Source of the DNA: Zerene cesonia
Taxonomy: Eukaryota; Arthropoda; Insecta; Lepidoptera; Pieridae
Assembly (NCBI RefSeq): GCF_012273895.1
Contig: NC_052129.1
Coordinates: 2,418,001 to 2,482,000 of the forward strand
Length of the DNA: 64,000 nucleotides
Reading direction: 5' to 3'
Positions 37,801-45,200 of the stretch are shown piece by piece. The translations under genes and the position numbers were made by a program. The notes beneath the pieces were generated by a model. That model was not told where the DNA came from. It made no database searches and worked only from the letters and a program-made list of their open reading frames with translations. Numbering within the stretch: the stretch's first letter is position 1; each line of letters opens with the position of its first letter.

Positions 37801-39399
37801 CAAATCAAAAGGGGACTGTGTTGAATGTTAGTTTGATCGTAACAAGAATGTACTGTTGTAATTTACCATTCTACACAACTGCCGAAATGATGTAGCCAAA
37901 GATAACAAATCACAGCCAGTCACAAGGACTATTAACAAAAGGAGGGGGGTGGGCCGAATATTGAATACTTAACGTTTGAACACCAAGGCACAATCCGTAC
38001 GAATGCGTCACGTTTGTGATTCGACATTTTATAAGATAGCTAAAGCTAAAGGTTTACTAGTGCTAACAAGTTCTCAATCTGTATCTTAACTGACAATTAT
38101 TCATCCAATAGAATATTAAATCGCAATTAATATCAGACACTAGATAGAGTGAACACATGTCCAGGATATTCCCTTTTAAAGTGTCCACGGAATGATTAAT
38201 AGTTCTATAGAATATAATAAGCAGTATGGATAGCTGAACATTTATAGTTTGTGAGTATATCAAGGTAATATTTAGCATGCTCCAGGTTGTAATTATTCTC
38301 CAAAATGTACATGATCATAGCCAACGGAATAGGTTCATCTATAAATATTTTATTACTACGAGATTAGCTTCTTTAGAGAAGATACTTCGATTTTGATAAG
38401 ATTCAATGATAAGTTATGATGATTTAGGCGATCGTCACGAGGATGAAAACCAACCTACCACTCTGTCTGGTAGCTGTCCGGCTTCGTTACCACCGACCAC
38501 TCAAGCGTCCCCGCCCATTCCTGCTCAAAGAAGGTAAAACTCTCTTTGTTTGACTATTGTACTTTATTACAATGTTTATATGAGTTAATATCCCTCTTTA
38601 TTTGTCTACTTGTTAATTTAATATTGGACCTAAGTAGCTGTATAATTTAATTTCGCAATTTATTTTAGTGCGCTGATTCTTCAATGCTTTAAACACGCTA
38701 TTTTATTATTTCGTTATGAATGTATATTATGTTATTGTCTCACTCCATTATTTTACTGTTACTATTTCAGCATTGAAAACGGCTTTCTCTAATTATTTTT
38801 ATAACATATGGCTTGGCGTACGTTAGCATATATTATTAAAATCATAACTCTGATATTAAAATATGCTAATTGTATAAACTAAAAATATTGTTATGTCATT
38901 GCAGCTGCTATTGTTTAAGTCACACCCAAGACAAGACCGAAAAATAGGTACACTCTTTTTATTGTATTGCTTTATTATTTGCTTCGTCGGTATCGTCCAT
39001 GTTTTGTTTGCGTTTTGTTTGATCTTTAATGTTTTGAGTTTGACGTATGGGTGATGGCTTAGGTATTATTATTTCAGCTTTGCCTTACTATAAGCTCATA
39101 TTGTCTATGTTATCTTATTGTTTTATTCCTTGCAATTAACCTATTCATTTTTGGTGATTTGATAATACGATTTGTTATAATAATTCTAGTTACTAAATAT
39201 TTTTTATTGTGATGAACTAGCCTGATTGAGTGATATATTATAATGTCGTGTTATACAAAATGTTTCTTCTTGTTCACTTGAATTTTGGTGAATACGTTAG
39301 ATAATTGAATTAAATTTATTGTTTATGTTATGTTTCAGATCGTTAACAATGCTGGCAAAATCACCGCACTCGAGTTTAGAAGACACTGTCAAGAAATAA
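22..39399 (+). CDS. Ank2: Ankyrin 2, giant neuronal-type form, 5'-partial (whole gene, about 43 exons)
   Basis: Ankyrins are cytoplasmic adaptors that tie membrane proteins to beta-spectrin. Visible in order are ankyrin repeats (22-4760), a linker, ZU5-ZU5-UPA (8291-18246), a death domain (about 18220-19140) and a roughly 4,200-residue unstructured tail ending at the TAA at 39397-39399. Every splice junction keeps codon phase, and the exons sum to about 5,490 codons. The N-terminus and about nine ankyrin repeats lie left of the window, since ankyrins normally have 24. In Drosophila only Ank2, not the shorter Ank, has giant C-terminal exons, and those long isoforms are known to organise axonal and presynaptic microtubules, so Ank2 is the best match. 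Two N gaps (5359-6358 and 35015-36014) fall in introns and could hide small exons. The ankyrin identity is near certain. The Ank2 assignment and the inclusion of every exon in one mRNA are inferred. Confidence 0.9.
3560..3712 (+). repeat. Interspersed element fragment
   Basis: Contains GTGGGATTTCAGGAATAAAA, AATCGGTTCAGTGGTT and a TAATATTGGTAGGA end, features shared by the non-autonomous elements at 4411, 7518 and 16404. Confidence 0.5.
4411..4612 (+). repeat. CTAGCTGCGCCCC-family element, diverged copy
   Basis: It aligns by eye with 7518-7720 and 16404-16603: CGCGTAAGTCTGTATCCCGT, ATTCCAGTTATCCAGCTATC, CAATCGGTTTAACAG, GTGAAAGAGTAACAAA, and a TAATATTAGT end. Its head is degraded. Confidence 0.7.
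5185..7346 (+). CDS. Ank2: Ank2 linker exons between ankyrin repeats and ZU5
   Basis: Exon 5185-5337 follows TTCCAG and continues in phase from the previous exon. It includes RYLTADDMKSLGDDSLPIDV, a strongly conserved ankyrin linker sequence. Exon 7226-7346 (GTCAG before it, GTCAGT donor) encodes a Ser/Tyr-rich stretch containing SVNGLGFQPQ and joins in phase to the ZU5 exon. The intron between them (5338-7225) contains a 1,000-base gap. Both flanking junctions are phase 1, so direct joining works, but one or more in-phase exons may be hidden. The second exon is less certain because it carries no named domain. Confidence 0.78.
5359..6358. other. Assembly gap (1,000 N)
   Basis: Exactly 1,000 N within the Ank2 intron 5338-7225. 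The round length suggests a placeholder of unknown true size. Confidence 0.98.
6625..6880 (+). mobile_element. Short interspersed element with ATTTATTCATTCAACTAGGC head
   Basis: The sequence includes ATTTATTCATTCAACTAGGC, GAAGCACTTTTGAATCGACA, ACCACCAGTTCAGAAGGCAG and GCCGGCAAGAAACTCTGTAG. I recognise this arrangement as a repeat common in lepidopteran genomes. It sits just beside the 5359-6358 gap. Confidence 0.55.
7347..8290. other. Ank2 intron with one short element
   Basis: Only the 7518-7720 element is recognised. The remainder is AT-rich. Confidence 0.65.
7518..7720 (+). mobile_element. CTAGCTGCGCCCC-family short element
   Basis: About 200 bases starting CTAGCTGCGCCCCACGGTTT and ending TATAAGTAGGA. 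It is highly similar to 16404-16603. It has no coding capacity and is probably a non-autonomous element mobilised by a LINE. Confidence 0.75.
8291..18246 (+). CDS. Ank2: Ank2 spectrin-binding region: ZU5-ZU5-UPA supramodule
   Basis: Exons are 8291-8410, 8602-8706, 9124-9284, 9995-10120, 10490-10578, 13116-13323, 15496-15655, 16710-16875, 17367-17579 and 18116-18246. The first ZU5 starts with FLVSFLVDARGGALRG and includes the DAR triplet that vertebrate ankyrin mutants show is needed for beta-spectrin binding. The second ZU5 begins near GPEGGMVSSSVVPQVQAVFP. UPA spans roughly 15600-18160 and includes HVPFMARFVVYAKR, IYLEFGGNL and the closing IAVLNIMVP. The two ZU5 domains and UPA are known to fold as one unit linking membrane partners to the spectrin skeleton. 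All junction phases agree. The donor of exon 18116-18246 is a weak GTTATT, but the join to the death domain is in frame and expected. Confidence 0.93.
9556..9917 (+). mobile_element. Tandem pair of related short elements
   Basis: Two head-to-tail units (9556-9731 and 9732-9917) each start CTAGCTG and share AAATAGATGTTGG, CGATTCTCA, ACCCAATATGC, CCGTTTCGGAGGAGT and GAAAACTGTGACACGAGAAT. The second has the CGCCCCGCGGTTTCACCCGC head, the first a CTGACCCGGC head. Confidence 0.75.
10142..10350 (+). repeat. Interspersed element fragment in an intron
   Basis: Contains GTCTGTTTGTTTGGATATTT, ACTGAACGGATTTTGATGAA and ATCCGGGCGGAGCAGGGACG, phrases typical of short insect non-LTR-related elements. No copy is seen elsewhere in the window. 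Confidence 0.4.
10579..13115. other. Long Ank2 intron, no gene seen
   Basis: 2.5 kb of AT-rich DNA between two ZU5 exons. Open frames here lack splice context and have the composition of chance frames. No repeat was recognised. Confidence 0.7.
13324..15495. other. Long Ank2 intron, no gene seen
   Basis: AT-rich with T-runs (for example 14899-14931) and a CATCATCATCAT run near 14715. Frames such as 14269-14541 are Phe/Leu-rich products of T-rich DNA and are not supported as genes. Confidence 0.65.
15700..16012 (-). mobile_element. tRNA-derived SINE, reverse orientation
   Basis: It carries CATCATCATCAGCCCATATA, GTTCCCGCTGCTGGGACACA, CGGTTTCCTCACGATGTTTT and, at the right end, a tRNA-like head seen in reverse (GGTCTCGAATCCCGACTTAT, then GAGCCACCACT). 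It lies in the Ank2 intron 15656-16709. Confidence 0.65.
16404..16603 (+). mobile_element. CTAGCTGCGCCCC-family short element
   Basis: About 200 bases matching 7518-7720 along its whole length, including CACACACACATCCTTACAAA and the TAATATTAGTAGGA end. Confidence 0.75.
17246..17320 (+). repeat. 3' end fragment of the GTACCACACC-type repeat
   Basis: GGCTTACCATCAGGTGAACC, ACCAGCTCATTTGCCCGGTG and a following A-rich end match the 3' end of the copy at 44306-44545. Confidence 0.5.
17755..17835 (+). repeat. Fragment of a common interspersed repeat
   Basis: GTCCACTGACATAGGCCTCC, CGCCACAGTTGCCGGTCTTT and CATCCATCTGCGTCCAGCTA are phrases common in lepidopteran repeats. It lies in the intron 17580-18115, which holds nothing else recognised. 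Confidence 0.45.
18116..19240 (+). CDS. Ank2: Ank2 death-domain exons
   Basis: Exons 18116-18246 (3' part), 18643-18812 and 19100-19240 encode a six-helix death domain. It starts near RLSDPRLEDICTLLGKDW, runs through ELGVSVATVNQIQAK and LMLKLWKTQSG, and ends near ELALCRIGRDDI. Ankyrin death domains sit just after UPA and are thought to act in regulatory and intramolecular contacts, not in apoptosis. The last exon continues into a charged segment (NERRILRNIYQERQASEE) that starts the C-terminal regulatory tail. Phases are 2, 1 and 1, each matched by its neighbour. Confidence 0.92.
19487..24115 (+). CDS. Ank2: Ank2 proximal regulatory tail exons
   Basis: Exons are 19487-19663, 19812-19975, 20056-21183 (376 codons), 21262-21456, 21736-21981, 22752-23532, 23603-23815 and 23992-24115. 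The product is low in aromatic residues and Cys and rich in Glu, Lys, Ser, Asp and Thr, with no recognisable folded domain. Several exons are multiples of three with phase 0 at both ends (20056-21183, 21262-21456 and 21736-21981), so they could be skipped without changing frame. The composition resembles microtubule-associated proteins and the long Drosophila Ank2 tail, and a cytoskeletal scaffolding role is inferred from that. The donor after 19663 (GTTCAG) is weak, and the matching acceptor at 19812 supports it by phase only. Confidence 0.85.
22135..22158. repeat. (AC)12 microsatellite
   Basis: Twelve perfect AC units in the Ank2 intron 21982-22751. Confidence 0.95.
22505..22712 (+). mobile_element. 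GTACCACACC-type short element, copy in an Ank2 intron
   Basis: It shares GTACCACACC, GGCGTGAAATA and TGTGTTTCGT followed by CGGT with the copy at 44306-44545. It ends in an A-run at 22698-22709. Confidence 0.55.
24229..26486 (+). CDS. Ank2: Ank2 giant tail exon I (2.26 kb) with four tandem repeats
   Basis: This exon lies between TATTACAG and a GTATAA donor, has phase 2 at its start and phase 1 at its end, and encodes about 752 codons. Its first half holds four degenerate copies of an approximately 58-residue unit, spaced about 80-100 residues. Each has a core like TKTGxxGExITITTKT, then a glycine turn (SGDE or DGDE), then KYPSGKETxST and SESIKS. The second half is Lys/Glu-rich and probably partly helical, with IKPKRTIKFVESE and KKKHTRTFSVQSSPD, a basic patch beside serines typical of kinase sites. 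No named domain is recognised. The repeats suggest extended beta-strand-like or binding-motif arrays, which is inference. Confidence 0.88.
24512..25530 (+). repeat. Ank2: Four tandem protein-coding repeats in Ank2 giant exon I
   Basis: Approximate copies lie at 24512-24685, 24769-24951, 25063-25240 and 25343-25530. Shared protein signatures are T-K-x-G-x-x-G-E at the start, alternating Thr/Ile (ITITTKT, ITTTVTE, ITITTKT, ITIATVTE), then KYPSGKE, KYASGRE, KYPSGKE and KYPDGKQ, then SETIKS, SESIKS, FESIKS and SERMRS. The DNA copies have diverged while the protein pattern is kept, which suggests selection on the protein. Confidence 0.85.
26582..28357 (+). CDS. Ank2: Ank2 middle tail exons
   Basis: Exons are 26582-26718, 26845-27865 (about 340 codons), 27972-28088 and 28262-28357. 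The large one is Ser/Asp/Lys-rich with a loose motif repeating every 10-20 residues (DLSKKSLDLTKDYSKSSID, NELSKDSTVDLTKDFSKVS), then helical acidic sequence near the end (EESEIRDMKELNRRCSNLLE). The short exons hold Pro/Ser sequence (LSKTPPPSPVDL) typical of proline-directed kinase sites. Phases 0, 1, 1 and 1 match across all junctions. No folded domain is evident. Confidence 0.85.
28358..29342. other. Intron before giant exon II
   Basis: 985 bases of AT-rich sequence with A-runs near 28380 and 28480. I see no element or regulatory site in it. Confidence 0.65.
29343..34956 (+). CDS. Ank2: Ank2 giant tail exon II (5.6 kb)
   Basis: A single uninterrupted exon of about 1,871 codons follows TTTTTCAG and ends at an AG/GTAAAT donor. 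It is acidic and Ser-rich through most of its length. Recognisable pieces in order are a helical K/E-rich N-terminal part (29343-30500), a Ser/Asp-rich middle, two copies of an FVDxExEIIPVGS motif (32479-32580 and 32752-32855), an acidic helix (QAQELAEIEAGKRWIQMQFE, about 33440-33510), SYGSF repeats (33620-33660), two EISSLxEFExLExA motifs (33713-33765 and 33856-33910), a basic GSPSQK repeat block (34045-34167) and a conserved-looking end with VEVVRTTTVIQQRFVDGKKV (about 34500-34560). Serine/proline plus basic repeats are common in microtubule-binding proteins. This matches the known microtubule role of long Drosophila Ank2 isoforms but is not proof. Confidence 0.92.
35015..36014. other. Assembly gap (1,000 N)
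   Basis: Exactly 1,000 N in the Ank2 intron 34957-36297. The right flank is an interspersed-element end, so the gap probably reflects an unassembled repeat. Confidence 0.98.
36015..36106 (+). repeat. Element end plus AT microsatellite at the gap edge
   Basis: ACTAAATTTCATGAAAATCG, TTGGAGCCGATTCCGAGAT and a TATATA run resemble the 3' end of a non-autonomous retroelement. Confidence 0.5.
36298..39399 (+). CDS. Ank2: Ank2 C-terminal exons and stop
   Basis: Exons are 36298-36419, 37035-37189 (or starting at 37050), 37612-37768, 38428-38533 and 39339-39399. Exon 36298 begins with a G that completes the AG left by giant exon II, restoring Arg, so the join across the gap-containing intron is in phase. 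Products include STDSLEATSSNATRATYNYE, a Pro/Ser segment (LPPTTQASPPIPAQ) and a final exon encoding SLTMLAKSPHSSLEDTVKK before TAA at 39397-39399. The Ser-rich, basic-acidic end fits a regulatory tail. The final exon choice is ambiguous because a candidate terminal exon at 38905 uses the same phase. The intervening introns, including 36420-37034 and 37769-38427, are AT-rich with nothing recognised. Confidence 0.78.
38905..38947 (+). CDS. Ank2: Possible alternative Ank2 terminal exon
   Basis: After TTGCAG, a C completes the AG left by exon 38428-38533 and the frame reads SCYCLSHTQDKTEK then TAG at 38945-38947. GTACAC follows the stop directly, so the segment could be an internal poison or alternative exon, or a terminal exon reading on. 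The Cys-containing end would differ from the SLTMLAKSPHS end coded at 39339. Only phase and the acceptor support it. Confidence 0.35.
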
Positions 39400-40042
39400 A
39401 TTTTTACTTTCTTTATACCGTTGTCTTTATTTAAAGGAAGTCAAAATTTATTCTTAAATATGGAATATGTATCATCATATAAGTAAACAATCACAATGTA
39501 TCACTTCGGCATTAATGCTTAAAATATTGTTCTTAACGGTTTTATCAAATTATTTATTATCTTTTTAATTAACGAAATGATGAAATATTTTTTTATTTAA
39601 ATTTGTAATTGATAAAATTGAGATGAATTGGACGAGAAATGAACTATATCAAATAGGATATTGATTAAGTATTTTACTATTTTTAATGCAAGCTTTTGCC
39701 ATGATATTACTACACTAAAGGACTTACTCTTTTGCGACAATCCGTCAATGAGACTATAATCAAATTCAATCATGAATTTGACCTACTATTTTAATGTGTA
39801 ATCAATACAATGTTATTACACCCAAGTTTTGAACCCAGTATTTAGCCATATTAGTAGATGTTCGACGTGTATTTCGTGAAATGTACTAGACTAATATTTT
39901 GGTACTTACTTTTGTACTGTCGTTGGCCGACTGTCCATGTAACTTCGACCTAAGTCTAGTGGTCAACAATGACGTTTTAGTGTGATTTGTGCACTTTTTG
40001 TAAACATCTATACATTCTTATTGTTTTATGTATGTTCTGTTG

Positions 40043-40050
40043 TGTATATA
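40043..40050 (+). promoter_or_regulatory. Pumilio-type element in the putative 3' UTR
   Basis: TGTATATA matches the Pumilio recognition consensus UGUANAUA on the sense strand of the presumed Ank2 3' UTR. An eight-base match in AT-rich DNA is easily found by chance. Confidence 0.2.
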
Positions 40051-41226
40051 TTTCTTTATTTATACTCATCTATTTATTTAATTATCACGAGCAATGATTC
40101 TTCTGTTATTTATTGTTCTCTTTAACTTTTATTTGTACATTTGTTATGTTTTATCGGGTTTGAGTAATGGCGTCGTCACAAAACGTCATATGCCCTAGAC
40201 TTTATAGATAGCTTAGTTCTAGTCTTCAAATATCGCTTACTAATATAGAACAATTAAATAACATGTAAGCAAAGTCAGATTTTGATAGATATTTTGACTA
40301 CTGGATTGTAACTTCCTGCATAATCTGTCCTATTTGCGGATTGCTGTTGGATAATTAATACGTTTCTAATCGTGCACAATTTCTCATAAGTAGTTAGATA
40401 GAGGTACAAAATTTAGGTTAAGATATGTTTTGTACGGCCGACTTGCTTTATTATGGCTAGTTCATTTGTACAATTTTGTTGTAATAAGATTATTATTTAC
40501 ATAGACAAAGTCTCATAGTTTTAATTTGTCTTCTCATAATACTTGTTGGAATTTTAGGTATTTGATGTTTTCGGTGTCGAGTGCTTAAATCGCATAAGCA
40601 CTAACTGAGTTTCTTAAAATTGTTGCCATTGGAGAAATTGTTAAAGTTGGTCGTTATGTAACACGGCTTGCTCACTTCCAGTTTTATAAAAAATGGCATA
40701 GATTAAAGAATGTTCTAGAAAAAGAATTGTTCTTATACAAGAGACTGATTGAACATCTAGGGGTGTGTATCGATGGACCTGCTTAGCGCTTAGGTGCGAA
40801 GCAAACGTTTCATATCGATAAGGTTAAGCTCATCGCTGCAGCATTAGGGACAAGAGAATTCTGTCACTGGTATGGTTTAAAAGCGGCCGTATTTACATGC
40901 ATACAAGATTGAGAATACATTGCAGAGCTAACAGAACTTACGCTATTTTAAATGTATGAAAAATATTATCCTAATGATACATCACTCAAAACAGTTTTTC
41001 CGTTGTCCAAATGGATTCGATTACTGTGTGAATAAATTTTCTTGTTCATAATGCTCAAAAATTAGCTATTTATAAATATTATATAGTAAATTATGTTAAA
41101 AGTATGTGTGCTTAAGTCAATGTTAATTAAGCTAGCGCCGAGTTAGGGCGCTGTCGTATTAAGTTTATATATAATTTGCTATGTTAGATTGTTTTACGTT
41201 GTATTTGTAATGCTGAATATTCTATC

Positions 41227-41257
41227 AATAAATAATATTATTGAATATTGAAATAAA
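41227..41257 (+). promoter_or_regulatory. Ank2: Tandem AATAAA polyadenylation signals of Ank2
   Basis: AATAAA occurs at 41227-41232 and 41252-41257, with a T/G-rich downstream element within 30 bases of the second. Confidence 0.6.
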
Positions 41258-41491
41258 ATGCTATGTCTCATATTCATTTGTTGTTTTATTTAGCACGTTT
41301 TATTATCTCCCACTCCTCTTTGGAAACCTCTTTCTTCATTCATCATAAATATAGCTAAAAAATAACTTAAAAACTTGACTAATACGAATCAAATCAATCA
41401 TCTCTCTTGATCTATTGTTTTTACAAAATAAATAAAAACGCAAGTACATTTTTAAATTATTAAAATAAAACCACAGTGTATTACAAAATAT

Positions 41492-41497
41492 TTTATT
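41492..41497 (-). promoter_or_regulatory. Possible polyadenylation signal of the minus-strand membrane gene
   Basis: TTTATT on the plus strand reads AATAAA on the minus strand, about 800 bases past the TGA at 42291. Other copies lie at 41285-41290 and 41299-41304, so the exact 3' end is unresolved. Confidence 0.3.
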
Positions 41498-41894
41498 GAA
41501 AATTAACAAAAAATATAAAAACAGTTATGCCATCTCAATTATTAGCAGCTACAATACTCAGAACTTACCTATAAATAAATTAATGAATTAAAGGAGTGGA
41601 TACTAAATATATCGTGAATGAAGTAAATGAAATGTACAGGGTTCGATGATTTTATATTTTGTTTTCGAAGCCAAAGATACCAGTTTATTAAAATAGTTAT
41701 TTACTTTGAATCTAAAATGTCAGTGTTTAAAACCAGGAAAAAACTAAAATTCTCTATAATTAATTGAAATATTTACATAAATATTGATAATTAATAAATA
41801 TTATCTATATACATCGATCTAGCCTCTACAAAACAAAGTTCAGAAGCAAAAGAATTGTAAAGTACACAATTTGATGTTTAAAAAATCCTATTTA

Positions 41895-41985
41895 ATTACT
41901 TCCGATGGGATTCGAACCCGCTACCTTCTGGTTTTCATTTAAGATACTTCCGCATATTGGCACATACCGTTGCACAATAAATAAT
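41895..41985 (-). repeat. Decayed tRNA-like SINE head
   Basis: The reverse strand reads AGCGGGTTCGAATCCCAT, a pol III B-box-like T-arm. A weak A-box-like stretch lies about 60 bases earlier. It is not a functional tRNA because the arms do not fold into a cloverleaf by eye. Confidence 0.4.
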
Positions 41986-42290
41986 TTAAACGAAAACTCT
42001 TCAAATAAGAGATCCATTATATCGATCTCTTCTTCAAATTGCTTTCATCAACTTAAATCTAAGGATACTTAAATATATTATGGCATTCTACATTTCGTAT
42101 GAAGATATATACATCGTTGCTAATCAAAATATAGAAAGATTTTTCACTGGAATAAAAAAATGATTAAACTAGTTCAAATAAATAGTTTTGGTGATAAAGC
42201 CTCGAGTTGATGGATATTCAATTTAATATCTAAGTGAAAATAAGTTAAATTAATAAATAATACAGTTTCTTCAGTCTAATGTTTGTTTCT

Positions 42291-45200
42291 TCATAGAGAG
42301 TCAAACTCGGATACGTCGCTAGTCTGGAAATAAAATATTTGCCTTATTTAAAATTGATTATAAAATATTTTTTAGAAGAAATAATGAAGGGAAGAAGAAT
42401 TTTCTTTAAGTGTAGGTATTTAATATATAGATTATATTATATAATTAGTATACTAATATAATAATTCTGAAAAGTTTGTTCGTTTCAACACACTAATCTC
42501 AGGAACTACTGATCCGATTTGAATTCTTACAGTGTTAGATAGCCCATTCATTGAGGAAGACTATATATTTACCACGGGCGAAGCCGGGGCGGACCGCTAG
42601 TTTAGAATACGTATTACAGTAAAGTAAATTTGCATTTAAAAAAAAAGTCATTAATAGACATTTTAAATTTGTTTAAAATAAATATTATATACTAATTGTG
42701 CAGATTATTTCAAGGCAATGACAATAAAATAATGAATTTAAATACACAGCGTGCTCTTTTTATTCTTGGATTATTTTTGTCTACAAAATTCATTACACAA
42801 ACATATTATCTTGATATACGAATAACTTACTGCGCGAGACATTTATCTTGACAAAACTTGACTGTAAGGGAGTTACAAATAAAAAGAGCTATAAAAAAAC
42901 ACGCTGTATAATGCTCAGAGTGGTTTAGAAAAAGAAATACCCACAGGGTCAGGTTTATAGAGGTGCACGTGGGGCAGGAGGAAGGTGGAGCCCAGGTCCC
43001 GTTCAGCCATCGTGTTTGCTTCCTGGATCATTAAGTTATTTTGTGCATAAGTATGGTACAGGTGATATGGAGCATTTCATGCTGGGAGAGTCGAAATAAG
43101 AGAATACAGACAAGGAACTAGATTCTCTTTGGTTAAATATTAAGCAGAGGTAACACAATCTTCTTCGGTGATAAAGAAAGAGAACAATTGTGTTGGTTAT
43201 ATCAGAAGAGAGACCGAGAGGATTTTGCAATCTTTTCTCTCTTTCTAGACGTTGCGACGCACGCACAGATAATCGTGTCTCTGTCCTACTAAAACTATAA
43301 ATTACATATGATTTTTAAAAAGGTACCTAGGATTTATAACTGACACTATCACGACGGTATAAATAAGTCTCCCGATTGACATAATATATGCTCCAAAAAT
43401 GTACATTTCTCTCAGATTTCCGTAAATCAAAGCATGCAAGATTCGTGTAAATGTTGTGTAACTTTACAGTGCATTTAAGAAGGAAGTCATTGCATTTGTA
43501 GAACTTCATTAAATTGTTTTTAAATAATATTTTTATACAATAATCAACTATCGTAACCAAATACAGTGAATAAATACCGTTATTTTATAATAAAAATGTA
43601 ATTCTATAGTACACAAACCTGATGAGTAAGTCTCGTAGAAGACGCAGCGCGGCCCGTGCTGGCGGGCAGCGTGCCGCCCACCGAGCGCGCCTCCGACAGA
43701 GTCCTGCAACACCACATTTGGTTTAGCGCTATCTTGTGTTCGCTTTTGGAAGCTGAGTATAATGCGACCGCGTCAAATCGTTCTAGAGTGTTACGAGGCA
43801 CATTGGATCGAGGATTTCTTTATTAATTTTAAAGTGTTTTTTAATATATGCAATAAAAAAATATGTATATATATTAGTAAGAAATTTTAATCAGATTACG
43901 ACAATTTTAATTGAATCACTTGATGATTGTATGCATATTGAAATTAAAACTTAATAGATTCATTTACGAGAGATAAAAAGTCATTATATTTGACATGGTT
44001 AAAGAATGTTTCCAGAAGGAATTAATTAAAAAATTCGTCTAAAAGTATGAAGTGTATTGCTTAAAATGTTGGCCTAATAATACAATGCTTACAACTCTCC
44101 CAATCGACGCTCAGCGTCCGTCCATTCCGACATATTGTCATCTTGGCTGAAATAAAGAAAATTGGCTTAAAATATGCAACGATATAATATGATGTTATAT
44201 ACAATTCGCTATTATATTGTTGTATTATTGTATGTATTTTTTGTAAGGCCTAAGTAGTCTATCTTCATAATAATATTATATAAATATAATAATATAACAT
44301 ATATTAATGTGGGGGAAGTACCACACCCCCCCAGAAAACCGGCGTGAAATAGAGGCATGCTACTGTGTTTCGTACGGTAAGTGGGTCTGGTTCTTTCTAG
44401 TTCTGGTTAATCCTTTCCTTTTCCCTTACTCCATGAAAGCAGTTAGCGCATTCGCAGAGGCACTGCCTTTGCGAATGTCCATGCGCGATGGAGATCGTTT
44501 ACCATCAGGCGAACCATCAGCTCAGTTGTCCGCAAAGACATAAAAAAAGAATTCACCTATAAGATTTCCTTAAAGTATCAAATCTCGACAACTGCCCGTC
44601 AACGTCAGTCTTGTTTATCGACGAAGCGTCGTCTTCCTTCATTGCATCTTCGGGACGGACTGTTGTTGATACTTTAAATCCAGCTGATACTAATGCACCT
44701 TCAAAAACAAAAAAGCATATTTAAATTACACTTTTAATGGCATGGATATTGATTGTTAAAAACTTATCATTTTGCAATATTTGCTGATTGATCTTATTAT
44801 TTGAATCTTTATTCTAAGTTTTATAAGAACCACTGCCACCATTTCTTTTACCGAAACCTTTTCAAAAACACTCCGTACCTTGTTTATTATGCCTATCCTT
44901 GTTAGCGCTATAGGACGATTCTAAGCTGTGCTTTCTTCTCATCTGAAAAATAAAAACATTTTATTAAATTCTTCTCAAAACATTTTAAAACTGAACTTCA
45001 GAAATAATTTGAAGCAAGCTCGAACACAAATAAATTTATAAATGATTTCTTACAAAGTCAGGGAATTGGCCACGTTTTAATGATTGAAAAAAATCCCTTA
45101 TTATTTAAATTTATGAATTTGTGACATAAAGACTCATCTCTGGATATACTGAACCGATTTTGGAAATTGTTTGCCAATAGAATGCCTTGTTATCTATGTA

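Larger units (their letters stand above)
39400..41270 (+). other. Ank2: Putative Ank2 3' untranslated region
   Basis: About 1.87 kb of AT-rich sequence without any substantial open frame follows the stop. It ends in two AATAAA signals (41227-41232 and 41252-41257) followed by a T/G-rich stretch (TTGTTGTTTTATTT at about 41279), the usual layout of a cleavage and polyadenylation site. Its extent is inferred from these signals. Confidence 0.55.
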
